Shown here: in pieces, positions 51,459-62,212 of the stretch
How positions within the stretch are numbered: position 1 is the first letter of the stretch
Layout of the letters: every line of letters begins with the position of its first letter
Source of the DNA: Martensiomyces pterosporus
Taxonomy: Eukaryota; Kickxellomycota; Kickxellomycetes; Kickxellales; Kickxellaceae
DNA: 64,000 nucleotides
Direction: 5' to 3'
Assembly (NCBI GenBank): GCA_025201845.1
Contig: MU603984.1
Span: 1-64,000 of the forward strand
Translations under genes and position numbers: made by a program
The notes under the pieces: model-generated
Databases searched by the model: none
What the model was told of the DNA's origin: nothing
What the model saw: only the letters and a program-made list of their open reading frames with translations

Positions 51459-54419
51459 TATAAAACTCGACACGACCGGGCAGCACACACCAGTTCTCTC
51501 CTCACTCCCTCCCATCTTTTGTTTGCAACCACGCGCAGCCAGCGTAGCTTTGTTCTTGTTCCACATTCTTTCTTCAGACACGCCAGCACCTTTGCACGCG
51601 CACGCATTTTGAAGCCCTTGTGCAGAGGACACATAATCGCCCATTCTGGCATTTATTCGGATCGGGCTTCTTCGCATCGAGTCACCACGAGTAAACGCCG
51701 TGCTTCTGATTGTACCGCTGAATTCGCAAAGCCCAGCTGCACCGCCGTTCTCTAACAACAGCCATTTCTCCCTTTTTTGTCGCGCCATATACTGCAGCTG
51801 TTGTTGCCTGCTTCACACTCGGCAAACCGGCTTCTTTACATGGCCAGTAGCGAGTGAAAAGAGCGTGTGCATTCGAGCTTGACAGTGCTTAAAAGCCCGC
51901 CACGTATCCTGTGCTGGTCACTTGTCCATACACAATATTTTATACACCATCGTTTCTATTGGCCAGCCGGCTCCTCTCTTTCTCCTATTCTGCTTGTGCT
52001 CCGTCGTGCTGGCTCGCGACGCCGCTGCTCCTTCAAAGAACGCCACGCCGTTTGTATAGTTTCTGTTGTGGCCGCACCGGCGTGTATGCTGCCGTAGCAC
52101 CCCAGTGCACCTTATCTCTTATCCACATCCACCCAGAGGAAAGCTACACGTATAGTGGCTGCCAGCCGTCCCTCAACCCTCGCCTTCTTCGCCGGCACTG
52201 ATCGCCACCGCCGCCGCCGCCTTCTGCCGCTTAGGGCTCGCATCTCCACACACCCTCTACACTTCCTCCGCTGAAGCAGACAAAGCCTTGCATTAATTTC
52301 GCCTTTGTTAGGGCGCAGTGAGATAGCAGGCAAGTATAAATAGCCCGCTTCGTAGCCAAAATTAAACAAAGTGCGGAAAGCCTCTTCACACTACATCGTC
52401 CGCACCGGCCCCGCAACAAGCACCGCCCTTGTTCCTAGGCAAGACAAGCCTGGTAGCCTCGTAAGTACCCGTTCTGCACACGCTCATGTCTCTTGAGCGT
52501 GTTTCTTCTATATTTGCATCGCCGATGTCATCGCATTGTGCTTTGTTTCCAGCAACGGCTCAGCTCACAATCTCACTATCTCTGCCAAAATCACCGGAGT
52601 AGCCTTGCCCGATAGAAAAATCACATCTATTGCCCCGCCTCGCTGTCGCCATCTCACAATAGACTGTAGACAACAGCCACTTCTTCTGACATCCGGATTG
52701 CCAGGTTAGTATCGCCTCAGAAGTATGATTTTTATCACATCACTCGTGTGGCATAACCCTTGTCGGAAAGCTGCCTAAATCTGGCTGTATTGCGTATATG
52801 GAATGCCGCCTCGCCATGCCCCCGCTTGCTTATCAGACATCTGGCACAGGAGCACAGCAAATATGGCCCTCGCTCTCAAAACATGCCGACAGCGGGCTGA
52901 TTTTTCGCCAGCTCCGACCAACAATGCCGGCAACCGATCTTTGCCCAAGCGCCTCCCCCACCACCACCACCACATGCTGGGCAGCGCTGCCACAGGCCTT
53001 GTCCAAGGCTGCTGAGGCATGTCTGCGGCCATGGGTGCACGCATTGTACAGCAAATCAATAGCGCCAAGAGTGACCGGGGGATCCCTTATCCACCTCTTG
53101 GTTTTCTGCCACTTATGCAATCTTGCTTTTGCCAACTCCGCTGTCTCATTTGCTAAATAATCCTCCCTGGCGTCCAAATATGCTTACATGTGGCAGTGGC
53201 TGACAATTACCGCCGATTGCTCCACAGTCCTCTTGCTTCTCCGAGAGGAATGTTGCCATACCCGCATAGCGCCGCGTCTGCCTTGCGCCGCATTTGCGGG
53301 CCAGCAAGTCTTGGCCGGGGAAATCAACCTGCCACAATTCGCCTCCGTGCCGGCAAACCTCCACTTGCCATTCCACGTTTGCTGCTGATGGCTTTTGTAC
53401 CAAGCGCACTTATCTCATCCCGCCTGCACAAGGCTAAGCTGAATGGGGTGCCCGTCGCATTGACTATTCTTGGCGCCACGGCGATGTGGCGGGCAAACAT
53501 AAGGCACGCACAATCAGCACTGCTTACGCTAAATGCCTCCCTGCCCTCCCACACCACCACCACCACCAACATCAGCGTACACTAGCGCAGCTGCGCGCAT
53601 TGCTGGACGGCTTTTTACGTTGTGCAATGAAAGCTGGAAATTAGTCCTCGCACATGACACCTTCTACCCCGTCATTCACACATGCGCTGCTTGCAATCGT
53701 CCTCCACAGTAGCAAGCGTACTCCCCGCTTGCTGGCGGCACCTTGATTGTCCTGCTCACGGTTTATTTTTACGTTTCGTCTGTGTGCCATTGTCCTGTAG
53801 CTGCTAGAACGCGCAATCATCCACAAGCGACAGGCGCTCACGTTTGCAAAAAAAGAGGAAAAGAAAAGGTGCAAAAGACGCAGACAGACCTTGTCTCTTT
53901 ATTTTTGTTGCGCTGATACCCGCTGTCTGCCGCGTCGGATTCTTGCGCCAATTGCATACTGGAAAATCAACAGGTACCGTATATACCGCTCACTCATAAT
54001 ATGACAACTATAACAGCCTAATAATGCTATTGTAGCAAAAATAGGACGCACAAATGGACTTGGCATAAACCTGCTGAAGGCATTTTATTTGGCGCTCCCT
54101 ACTTCCTATGCCCCTCCTCCCCCTCCATTCCACCACCACCCCTTCCCCAGAGGTGTGCCTCTGGCCGTTTATAAATACCCTTGCCTGACGTGTGTGCAGC
54201 TGCGGCGATCGTTATTCTTCAAGTATTTCTCTACTTCGTATGTGGTTCCTATTTCCTGTTTGCACGATATTTTCTTTTGAATATCTTGTTAAACACGCTA
54301 GCCACTGCCACCGCCTTTCTTGATATATATCTCAGTCCCCTCGCCCTCTGGGTCCTTACACACTCGCGCATATTGCTCGCTGGGACTGCTTAGTTTTCTT
54401 AATCTCCTCCAGCTTCACA
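51459..54419 (+). promoter_or_regulatory. TATA box and putative intron-containing leader of the C2H2 gene
   Basis: TATAAAA at 51459-51465 is followed by ~1 kb of C/T-rich sequence. A 92-bp intron-like segment runs 52461-52552 (GTAAGT ... TTTCCAG). A second donor, CCAG|GTTAGT, is at 52705, and a strong acceptor, TTTTCTTAATCTCCTCCAG, ends at 54412, seven bases before the ATG at 54420. A 1.7-kb leader intron is the simplest reading; alternative inner acceptors exist. No transcript evidence available. Confidence 0.4.
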
Positions 54420-56063
54420 ATGGCTTCGGATATGGATGAACTGGTGCGCTTGCTAATCAGCGAGATCCAAAAGCAAAACCCGCTTCTGCTGCTTTCACTG
54501 TTGACCAACGGCTGCGACAATGTAGACTTTCTGATGGACAGCAGCAGCAACCTCGTCAACGGCGACCTTGAGCGCGCCATGTTCCTGGCTAGTGCTTCTC
54601 GCCGAGCCTCGCTGCCCTTGCTGAGCTCGCTCTACAGCAGCCCTCCTCTGCCCGGCTCTGCACCAGCTGGCTTGGCCAACGTGCCTGCACTATCGCTCTT
54701 TCCGCACGACCAAAAGACCTTTGACGCGGTGTCTTACAACCCGATTCCATCCATCGTTGGCAGCAATGTGATACCACATGGCTTGGCTGACCTGTACATG
54801 TGTGGGTGGAGCCAGCAGCCGCTCATGGCATCGTCACCGTCATCAAAGGCCTGCTCTACTCTCTCCTCTATCTCTGAGAGCGAAGTGGAGTTCAGCAGCC
54901 CGCACCAGCAGTTCTTTGCTTCTGCAGCAGCAGCAGCAGCAGCTGGAAATAAAGATTCGTCCGCACAAGCAGCCCCACAGCCTGGCATGACGCAGCTTGC
55001 CACTCCCGACGAGCTCCTCCCTAGCCCTCAAGGAACACAGGTGCCCAGCACAGACAGCGAGGATCTGGCACCAGAGACCGATGGCCCGAAGGACGGCTTG
55101 GCAGAGAACTCGATTGGCCCGCAAGAGGGAGCAGAGGAGCCAGAGAAGGCCTCTCGGTACCAATGCAAGCACTGCAAAAAGTACTTTACGCGCCCTTCGT
55201 CGCTTACTACACACATGTACACGCACACGGGCGAAAAGCCCCACGAGTGCAGCTTTCCCGGATGCCAGAAGCGGTTCTCTGTGCTGAGCAACTTGCGCCG
55301 CCATATGAAGCTGCATCGTGAGCCGACAATCCGCGGTCGCCGCAAGTCGCAATACCGCCACTACTACGTTGGCCATCCGTACCAAATGTTCCCGATTCCC
55401 TCCTTACCGCTGCCGCCGCACCCATTCGCCATGCCACATCCGTTCCAGCTGCACGACACGGCTGGGATGGAGTTTCATCCAGACCCTGCGTTTGTGGGGC
55501 TGCAGCAACAGCATCATCAGCCAGAGCCGCTGGTTGCCTCTGCTGCCCTGACTCCACTAGACGGCATGTCACTGTACCCAGATCTCCAGCCGCTTATGCT
55601 GCCAGCCACGCCGCAGCAGCCGCAGCCTCCAAATCTAGAGCCAAACCAAGTGCTTGCCAGTGCCCTAGACGGCAGCATTGGTGTGCGCGACCTCCCGCTA
55701 GCGTCATGTGCGCCGACACCCCCCTTGGTATCTTCACCCCTGTCCGTTTCTCTACCGAGTGACTCGTCTGTGGTGCCCACCAAGCTGCTGTGTGGCTACC
55801 CACAGAACCTGGTAGCGCACCCTTCGTGGATTGATGATCGGTGCCAGCTGGGCTCTGCTGGAGACGGCAATAGCCTGCTAGCACACAGCGCTGGCTGCTA
55901 CGACATAGTGGGCCTGGGGCTTCAAAGTGACGCTCCAGTGCTGCCACAATCCTTGGTGCCGCAGCCCGAAGCTGGGTGCTGGGACAGCGGCATGCTCCTC
56001 CGCCGGTTCTCGACGCCCGCAATGTGCGGAACAACAGTTGTCCATACCTATCCACCTCCGTAG
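54420..56063 (+). CDS. C2H2 zinc-finger transcription factor
   Basis: 547 residues, single coding exon. Two adjacent C2H2 fingers lie at about 245-300: YQCKHCKKYFTRPSSLTTHM...H, then a TGEKP linker and HECSFPGCQKRFSVLSNL...H, followed by a basic stretch (IRGRRKSQYRHY) likely to act as a nuclear localisation signal. Residues 1-240 and 310-547 are Ser/Pro/Gln/His-rich with poly-Ala (near 170), typical of activation regions. The N-terminus has a hydrophobic helix (ELVRLLISEIQKQNPLLLLS). Msn2/Azf1-like stress or morphogenesis regulators have this layout, but targets cannot be inferred. It has a long complex leader and ~5.6 kb of gene-free DNA upstream. Confidence 0.85.
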   Translation: MASDMDELVRLLISEIQKQNPLLLLSLLTNGCDNVDFLMDSSSNLVNGDLERAMFLASASRRASLPLLSSLYSSPPLPGSAPAGLANVPALSLFPHDQKTFDAVSYNPIPSIVGSNVIPHGLADLYMCGWSQQPLMASSPSSKACSTLSSISESEVEFSSPHQQFFASAAAAAAAGNKDSSAQAAPQPGMTQLATPDELLPSPQGTQVPSTDSEDLAPETDGPKDGLAENSIGPQEGAEEPEKASRYQCKHCKKYFTRPSSLTTHMYTHTGEKPHECSFPGCQKRFSVLSNLRRHMKLHREPTIRGRRKSQYRHYYVGHPYQMFPIPSLPLPPHPFAMPHPFQLHDTAGMEFHPDPAFVGLQQQHHQPEPLVASAALTPLDGMSLYPDLQPLMLPATPQQPQPPNLEPNQVLASALDGSIGVRDLPLASCAPTPPLVSSPLSVSLPSDSSVVPTKLLCGYPQNLVAHPSWIDDRCQLGSAGDGNSLLAHSAGCYDIVGLGLQSDAPVLPQSLVPQPEAGCWDSGMLLRRFSTPAMCGTTVVHTYPPP

Positions 56064-56258
56064 TGTCCATTTGTTTTTTGGATGTTAGAACTAATATACC
56101 TGTTCAACGGTGAGATGCGGCTGTAGATGGAAAGTGCCTCCATGAGACATGCTTTTCGTTGCCTTGTGTGCTTAAAAGCATATTATTGTGTATGAGGGCG
56201 TGAAGAAGCAGGACCAGCCCCAGTTACGGAGCAGGAATGAAGGGAAGAAAAATACAAG

Positions 56259-57792
56259 CTAGTGACTATACAGGAATTGGTGAAATGTTACATCCGGAAC
56301 GCTGGTAGCCTCAGCGTCCTTAAAGAACCGGGGGTGGCAGATGTGCAGGATGCTCTGCCCGTTGTCAGAGGTCTCGCTGAATGACACGAGGCCGTAGTAG
56401 CGACACATGGTGTGGACAATTAGACGTGTGAAGCTATCTGGGATCACCCACTCGGTAACCAGGTTGTGGCTAATGCCGGCGGCGATTGCGTGCGACGGGC
56501 GCGAGTGGGGTGATTGCTGGGCTTTGGCCAGAGCCTGGTTCAGAACGACTACATCGTCCTCTTCAAATAGCAGATCCCTATCCATGGGCGTAAACATACC
56601 TTCGTCCTCCTCAATCATCTGCCATTCGCCATCCCCGGCAGATGAGCTATGGTCGGCTGATGCTGCTGTGCTTTGCTGAGCTCCGTCGCTTGTGCTGTCC
56701 AAATCCAGGAATGCACGCAGGCGATCCTCGTAGTGCGTCACTAGACCTTCGGGCGTGTGTGCGCGCTTCATCAGCCGTCGCAGACCTCCGATGGCAGGTG
56801 AGGTGCTGCTGCTGCTGCTGCGGCGGCGGCGACGAGGGGCGCTTTCGCTGCGGCCTGTGGGTGCAGCTCCTTTGATGACGCCCTTGGCCTCGCTGACTAG
56901 CGTAAAGTCGCACTGCTTGGCCATTGCGTCGCTTTGGAGAATGTCAGAGACCAGCGGGTTCTTGAACTGGAACACGGTGTCCTTGGCGTAGCCGGGTGGC
57001 AAAAACTCGACCTTCTCATTAAGAGAGACCTCCATCGGAGTGTCTACAAGAACGAGGGGTTTGGCAGCGAGCAGGTCCTTGTTGAAATTATATTGTGCAA
57101 GAAGTGGGCGGTGGGATGCGAGGGGGGTGGGTAGAAGAAAAGAAAGAAAGGCCAAAGACGGGGCAATGGAAGTGTAATAGCGAGGAAAGGTGCGTTTGCT
57201 GGGCAGATGACGTTTGTGTGGAAAAGGGAACAAGAGTACAATGAGCGAGTGTGAGAGCGAGTGGCGATATTTGAGTAAGCCAGCAGCCAAGGAGAGTGAG
57301 AATAAAATCGAAGCAAGTGACACTCCAAGAGGTTTGTGGACAAACCACACGCACGAATGTCCACATGAGTGCAACAGTAAAGGCTCGCCACGTTCACATA
57401 TCATCACCCACGTAGAAATGGCGACGACTGAGACGCAGGACTGAGGCTACTTCCAGAGTTACTATGAAAGAAAATGAACTCTTGCGCTTTGGCAAATCCT
57501 CTTTTTGCCTCATTGTTCCATCTTTGTGACATCACTCAGATATATGACACAATGTGCGGGAATTAAGAGAGACGTCATCATCAGAGCTGCAGCAGGCAAG
57601 CTTACCAGCGTTTTCGCAGACGTCAGCGCCGCTGCTATTGCTGCCCATGCTGGAGGTATTGGTGCCCTGGTTGTCCATCAGGCGGCCCACACGACCTAGC
57701 TGGATGCGTGGGGTGGGGTGCTGCGGCTGGCGACGCGAGGTGCCCTGGCTGGCACCAACGATGCCCATTCCGAAAGCTGCAGAGATGGCCAT
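56259..57792 (-). CDS. R3H-domain protein, R3HDM4-like (exon join unresolved)
   Basis: The main exon (56259 to about 57077) encodes KPLVLVDTPMEVSLNEKVEF, a basic Ser-rich insert, HYEDRLRAFLDLDS, an acidic WQMIEEDEGMFTP, and an R3H-like end: IPDSFTRLIVHTMCRYYGLV with the RxxxH signature. This order resembles human R3HDM4. An upstream segment (57606-57792) begins MAISAAFGMGIVGASQG, contains RRQPQHPTPRIQLGRVGRL and ends at a good GTAAGC donor; it may be exon 1. The likely acceptor (AACAAG|GAC at 57077) does not match its phase, so another exon or site is needed. If the pieces are unrelated, the start would be MEVSLNEKV. Convergent with the C2H2 gene. Confidence 0.5.
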
Positions 57793-58870
57793 TGCTTATT
57801 AAAAAAATTGGATAGAAAGGCAGGCAAGAGGCTGGTTAAGAGAGAGGTCGTGGTGGCAAACAAGCTGTGTACTGCGCTTCAAGTGGCCAATTGGCGGTGT
57901 GAGAGAAAAGTAGGATGCTATTCCATGTAGCAGTGAGCGCACTGGGAGGGGTGGACAGGGCGCAAAGTCAGTTTATATGTGGGCTGAATGGAGCGCCGCC
58001 ACCCAGTCAAGAAAAAGAGCGAAAGACAGAAGAGCGCTGCGCATGCCGGGGAGGCACTGAGAACTGGAAATGCACGCAGGGGCATACAAAGCCTGGGCAA
58101 TATACGCACACAAGCTGCCTTATTATAATGGCGATTATTTCGCTTGTCCAAGTACTGCGTTGCGTGTAGCCACGTGCGTCAGCTGAGCTTCTGCCTTAGC
58201 GCGCTTCCTTTGCGAGCATGTGCTTCCAATGACTGGTCCAGCTGATGCATTGGCGATAGCAAGGCAGCCAGCGGTATCAACCCGCATCTCGCTTCTGGCC
58301 TCCCCCTTTCCCTGTGCATTGCACGCCTGCGTGTCTGACCGCTCTTCTCTGTTTTGGTGAGCTGTGGGTGCAGCTTACCCTGGCCATGCTCGCAAAAACA
58401 TGTCGCTTGGCGTGCGTCTAAGCCATGGGCGGACGAGGGCTGCTCACACATAGGCCAGGTGAAAAAAGGGCTTGCATGTGCACAAATGCATGCTCTGCCT
58501 GTCCCGTGTAATCTCACGACCACAGGGATTTGAGCGTCGAGGAGGCATCCGTGACGCTCACGCTGCCCCACATGCGATTCTGTCTGGAGAGGAGTGCTGT
58601 CTCGGCGCCATCCCGGTGTCTGATATCCGGCTTTCCTTGCTTAGCCCCAGGAGCGCTGCCTTTTCGTCAAGCTCGGCGATGTCGATCCCAGCGACCATCT
58701 CGGTATCTCGTCTGCAGGAGACATCCTGTTTTCAAACTTCGCACCAATCCCCCCGCTCTATCCATCTCCCATTTTGCTGCACTGGCGCGTGTGCCGTTTT
58801 GCAAGAAGTAGAAATACACTACAGAACGCCCCCATCTGGGCGGACACCACCAACCCCGAGAGCCTGTGCA
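57793..58870. other. Intergenic region, nothing recognised
   Basis: 1.08 kb upstream of the R3H gene and downstream of the OCA-like gene. No supported gene, tRNA or repeat seen. Frames opening here on the plus strand overlap exon 2 of the OCA-like gene and are its opposite-strand shadow. Confidence 0.4.
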
Positions 58871-59615
58871 TCAAGTTGTCTGTCTGACGCCACTATTGTG
58901 GAGCTGCTCAAAGCGCTGCCGCTGCTCCTCTTGCCACATCTCTTGTCCTTCAACAAACCAGGAGGGCAGCGTGGGTGGCAGGGTGACCAGGTCGGTATCG
59001 AATAGCTCGATGAACAGCTCCTGCGTGTACTTTCCCTTGCCCCCTGCAAAGCTGCGATACTACAAAGCAGAAGACGGAACAGCGGAGGGCATGCCAGATT
59101 TAGTGCCCTTTCAATACATGTCTTCACAATAGAGGTGCCGGGTTAGCAAGGTCCCTCGAAAGAGCCCCTCAGCGCCACGCAAAATGGCAGCGACAATGGC
59201 CTACCTCGTACACGATGGAGTTAAAGTTCCAGTGCTGCAATTTGCGCAGACACCCGACCAGCGTGCCTGTTTCCCGGACGCCTGATGAACAGACGATAAG
59301 CAGCGGGTGGTTTTCCCTATTCAGCACGCTTTCCAGCCCCTCCTTGATCAGCTCCTCGCTCACAGGCTTCCATCCAAGATTCGATTGCCACCTGGTCATC
59401 CCCAGGTGTATCTTTTGGATCCCGCGCTTTTTAACATATTGGGAGAATGCTCGCGACGGGCCTTCGACTGAGAGAATGATCACTGTTTTCAGGCCCAGGG
59501 TGTCCAGGTATTTGATCTGGCTGGAGGTGAGCACGCCACTGCACCGGTATACGCCCTCGTCTACTATTGCAAACGCCTCGGGCACCTCGACGAAGTATTC
59601 AGGCAGCTCCTTCAT
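58871..59615 (-). CDS. OCA/Siw14-family phosphatase-like protein, two exons
   Basis: Exon 1 59205-59615 and exon 2 58871-59059 join at GAG|TAT (GTAGGC donor, GCTAAC branch, TTTGTAG acceptor) to give 199 residues. The fold is an atypical dual-specificity phosphatase: EYFVEVPEAFAIVDEGVYRC, LGLKTVIILS, HPLLIVCSSGVRETGTLVGC, LRKLQHWNFNSIVYE|YRSF, then YTQELFIELFDTDLVTLP. Family members use CX5R in a CNxGxHRTG loop; here the loop is CSSGVRETG, keeping Cys but with Glu at the Arg position. Siw14 is an inositol-pyrophosphate phosphatase, while several Oca proteins act as a complex. Catalysis here is doubtful. It follows STRAP on the same strand. Confidence 0.85.
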
Positions 59616-60034
59616 CTTGTCTGTTTAGGTGGTCGATATAATCCAGAAGTTTGGAGGAAAGCAAGTCGGCGAGTGCGGCAGGATCTCTGGCCGAGCACCA
59701 TGCCCAGAACTTACCAGACACGCACTGCGTTTCCAGGTTAGGGGCAGAAGTGGTTTGGTCATGTGCGCAGTGGAAGTTAGAAATCTCAGGGTTACAGGTG
59801 TTATGGCTAAATGAAAAGACAAAGAGAATGTGTATTGGCTTTGGCTTTGGCTCTGGCTTTGTGGCAAAGCCAGCTTGGGAGGTACTCGTATAGCTTCAGT
59901 CTGCACTGGAGGAGCAGACAAGGGGAGGAGACGGGGGAGGTGCCCGCTCCTATTTTGCAGCCGCCGCCGTTGCTGTTGTTGTTGTCGTCTAAGAAAAATG
60001 TCATCAATGGCTCTCTGGAGAGTGGCAGTCATTT
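59616..60034. other. Spacer with GGCTTT minisatellite
   Basis: 419 bp between STRAP and the OCA-like gene. TTGGCT hexamers repeat about four times at 59835-59861. A minus-strand frame opens from an ATG three bases past the STRAP stop and stays open for 135 codons with QSQSQS, but it lacks family-like sequence; a role as a 5' exon of the OCA-like gene is possible but unsupported. Confidence 0.4.
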
Positions 60035-61483
60035 CTAGATCTTTCTCAGCTGCCACAGCCCATATGCAGTGCCAGGGTTAGTCTGCCACAGACGCACAGT
60101 GCCATCCTCGGATCCAGTGGCGTAGATCTCGCCATCGGGGCTAAAGCAGGCGTCATGGACGGGTCCATGGTGGCCCTTATGCGTCTCCAGCTCCTTTCCC
60201 GACTCAAAGTCATAGTTGCGAATAAGCAGATCAGACTTGCCACCAGTGACAATCCGCGAGCGCTGTGGGTTGATGGCAGCGACCGAGACGTCATACTCGA
60301 GGCTCATCTCTTTTACAGTCTTGAATGTATCCAGATCCCACACACAAGCACGCTTTCCAGCAGCGCACGACAGCAGCCTTCCGTCGCTAGTCAAAGAGAC
60401 GCTGGCGATGTTGTCGCCCTCAATTTCGATCGTCTTTGCGGCGGAGTTCGACCGCAGGTCAATAAGGTTTATGCGCCGGTCGTCGCCTGCGCTGACCATC
60501 AGATGCCTGTGCTTGGACCACTTGACGCTGCGGATGGGTGCGTCGTGAGTGGCCAGGGTGGTCGATGCGTCTGGTCTGTTGACGTCGAACACGCGCACGC
60601 ACTTGTCCTGCCCACCAGTCACCACAGTGACGCCCCCGTCGGCAAAGTCGGCGCTTTTGACAATGTGGTTGTGTGGGAGCGACACCAGCTCTTGGCCAGT
60701 AAACGCACTCCACACCTTGCTACAGGTCATGGAATTATAGCAGCGGCAGACATCGGATAAAGAACTGCTGAGCACGTGGCTGTGGTTGGTTGCGAACCAG
60801 TTGCTGGTAAAGCGATAACAGACGCCACTTCCAAATGTCTGCTGGAGCCGCGACCTCGACATGCAGGCGAACGGCGCCGATTTTCGACCAGCAGCAGTTG
60901 TGCTAGCGGGGTGACGCATGCAGTGGCGCTCAATCCAAAAGCAGCACGCAACAACAAAAACAAGGCAGCGTCGGCATGTGGTGCAGCAGTCGATGGTTGT
61001 ATGCATATGTGCAACATTGCAAGCAAACTTACGCAGTGTAGTCGGCGGATGCGGTAACAGCCCTGGAGGTGTCGGCATTAAGCATAGCGCTCCAAACAGC
61101 GCCCTTGTGACCGAGGAAAGTCCCCAGCCAATCGCCCGTAGGACCATCGCGCAGAATAGGCTTGCCGTCTATCCACTGTAAGGCAGCAGAAATCAAAAAG
61201 AAACGCATTGCTCGAGGGGTATATTTAGCGCTTTGCTGCTCGACGCTTGCAGCGAGGCTTTCGCGAGCGTGCAGCTAAGGAGCTAAAGGAGAAAATCTGT
61301 GCATCAAGGTTTGGATGCTCAAACTAATGAAAAGCGGAGTGTATGCTGACCTTTGCAAGCGCTGATAAGCATGAAGTGATTTCCTGGAACAACGTCCGAG
61401 AAGCTCAGCTGGACCACAGGCCGAGTATGCCCCGAGCACGTCAGTGGGATCTGTTGTGTTGACAGCGAAGTAGCAGAAGGCAT
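60035..61483 (-). CDS. STRAP: STRAP-like WD40 protein, three exons
   Basis: Exons 61351-61483, 61033-61168 and 60035-60719 join in frame to 317 residues. Junctions read [14 protein letters not shown] and [15 protein letters not shown]; introns are 182 and 313 bp with GTCAGC and GTAAGT donors and GATAG and TGTAG acceptors. The start [10 protein letters not shown] leads into [19 protein letters not shown], the conserved first blade of STRAP (unrip). Later blades include [31 protein letters not shown] and the C-terminal [20 protein letters not shown] followed by YGLW. Animal STRAP binds the SMN complex and TGF-beta receptors; the fungal role is probably RNP-related. Reading the last exon alone gives a spurious N-terminus. 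Confidence 0.93.
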
Positions 61484-62212
61484 GGTGGTGATGGTGGCTT
61501 TTTGGGTAGATGGTTTTGTGTCGTTTAAAGAGATGTGTAGAGCGTAAGAGTAGGCGGGTGGGTGGTTGTATGCTGGCTATTGTGCTTATGTAGGGTGCTG
61601 CTGTCTAATTTTCTCTGAATTTGGTTCGGCAGATGAGCGCAGAGCTTTTGCGTTTCTAGCAGTCGCTTTGGATTTCAAATTCGAACGTGAGAACCAGGCA
61701 AGTGGTGGTGTATAGCTGGATGGAACACCTGGGGTGGGGTGAGATGAAAGTAATATGCGGAAAAGGAGATAGCAGGCTTTATGCTTTTGGTGGTAGTGCA
61801 GTATAGGAGAAAATAAATGGTGTATCCCTTCTGTCCGAGTGCAAAGCAGCAAAAAAAGATATTGAGAAGAAGGAAAGAGGGCAATAATGGAAAGTCAAGC
61901 AAAAGGCTGTGTGCAGAAGAGAGGGAGACGAGAGAGGAGCTGTGCCATTTGCATCTGTGGGCTGCGAGCGGACAGAAAGGACCCTAGTGCTTGATACAAA
62001 AATATTTTTCTCCAGTTATTTTTATTTAGGTGGCCAAGCAGCAGCCCAGGATCGCCACAGAGCATTCACCTCGCCAGGCCGGATGGGAGATACAGAAAGT
62101 ATACAGAGCAGATGCGCCCGGCTTGGCTCTCCCCGCCTCTCCCAAGCCTCAGCTAATTGGCTCCCCTGCCTGTTGCACCAGGACACGACCAGCCCCTATG
62201 TGTGCGATGCCG
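61484..62212. other. Intergenic region between STRAP and ARP6
   Basis: 729 bp holding the STRAP promoter (minus strand) and the ARP6 3' flank. AT-rich around 61580-62030. No gene, repeat or RNA recognised. Confidence 0.4.

Noticed and set aside
58472..59005. 177-codon plus-strand frame
   Set aside because: Overlaps antisense exon 2 of the OCA-like gene, whose reading is confirmed by splice phase and family motifs.
60720..61147. Extended N-terminus of STRAP read without splicing
   Set aside because: Cys-rich nonsense between GTAAGT and TGTAG; splicing restores perfect WD40 continuity.
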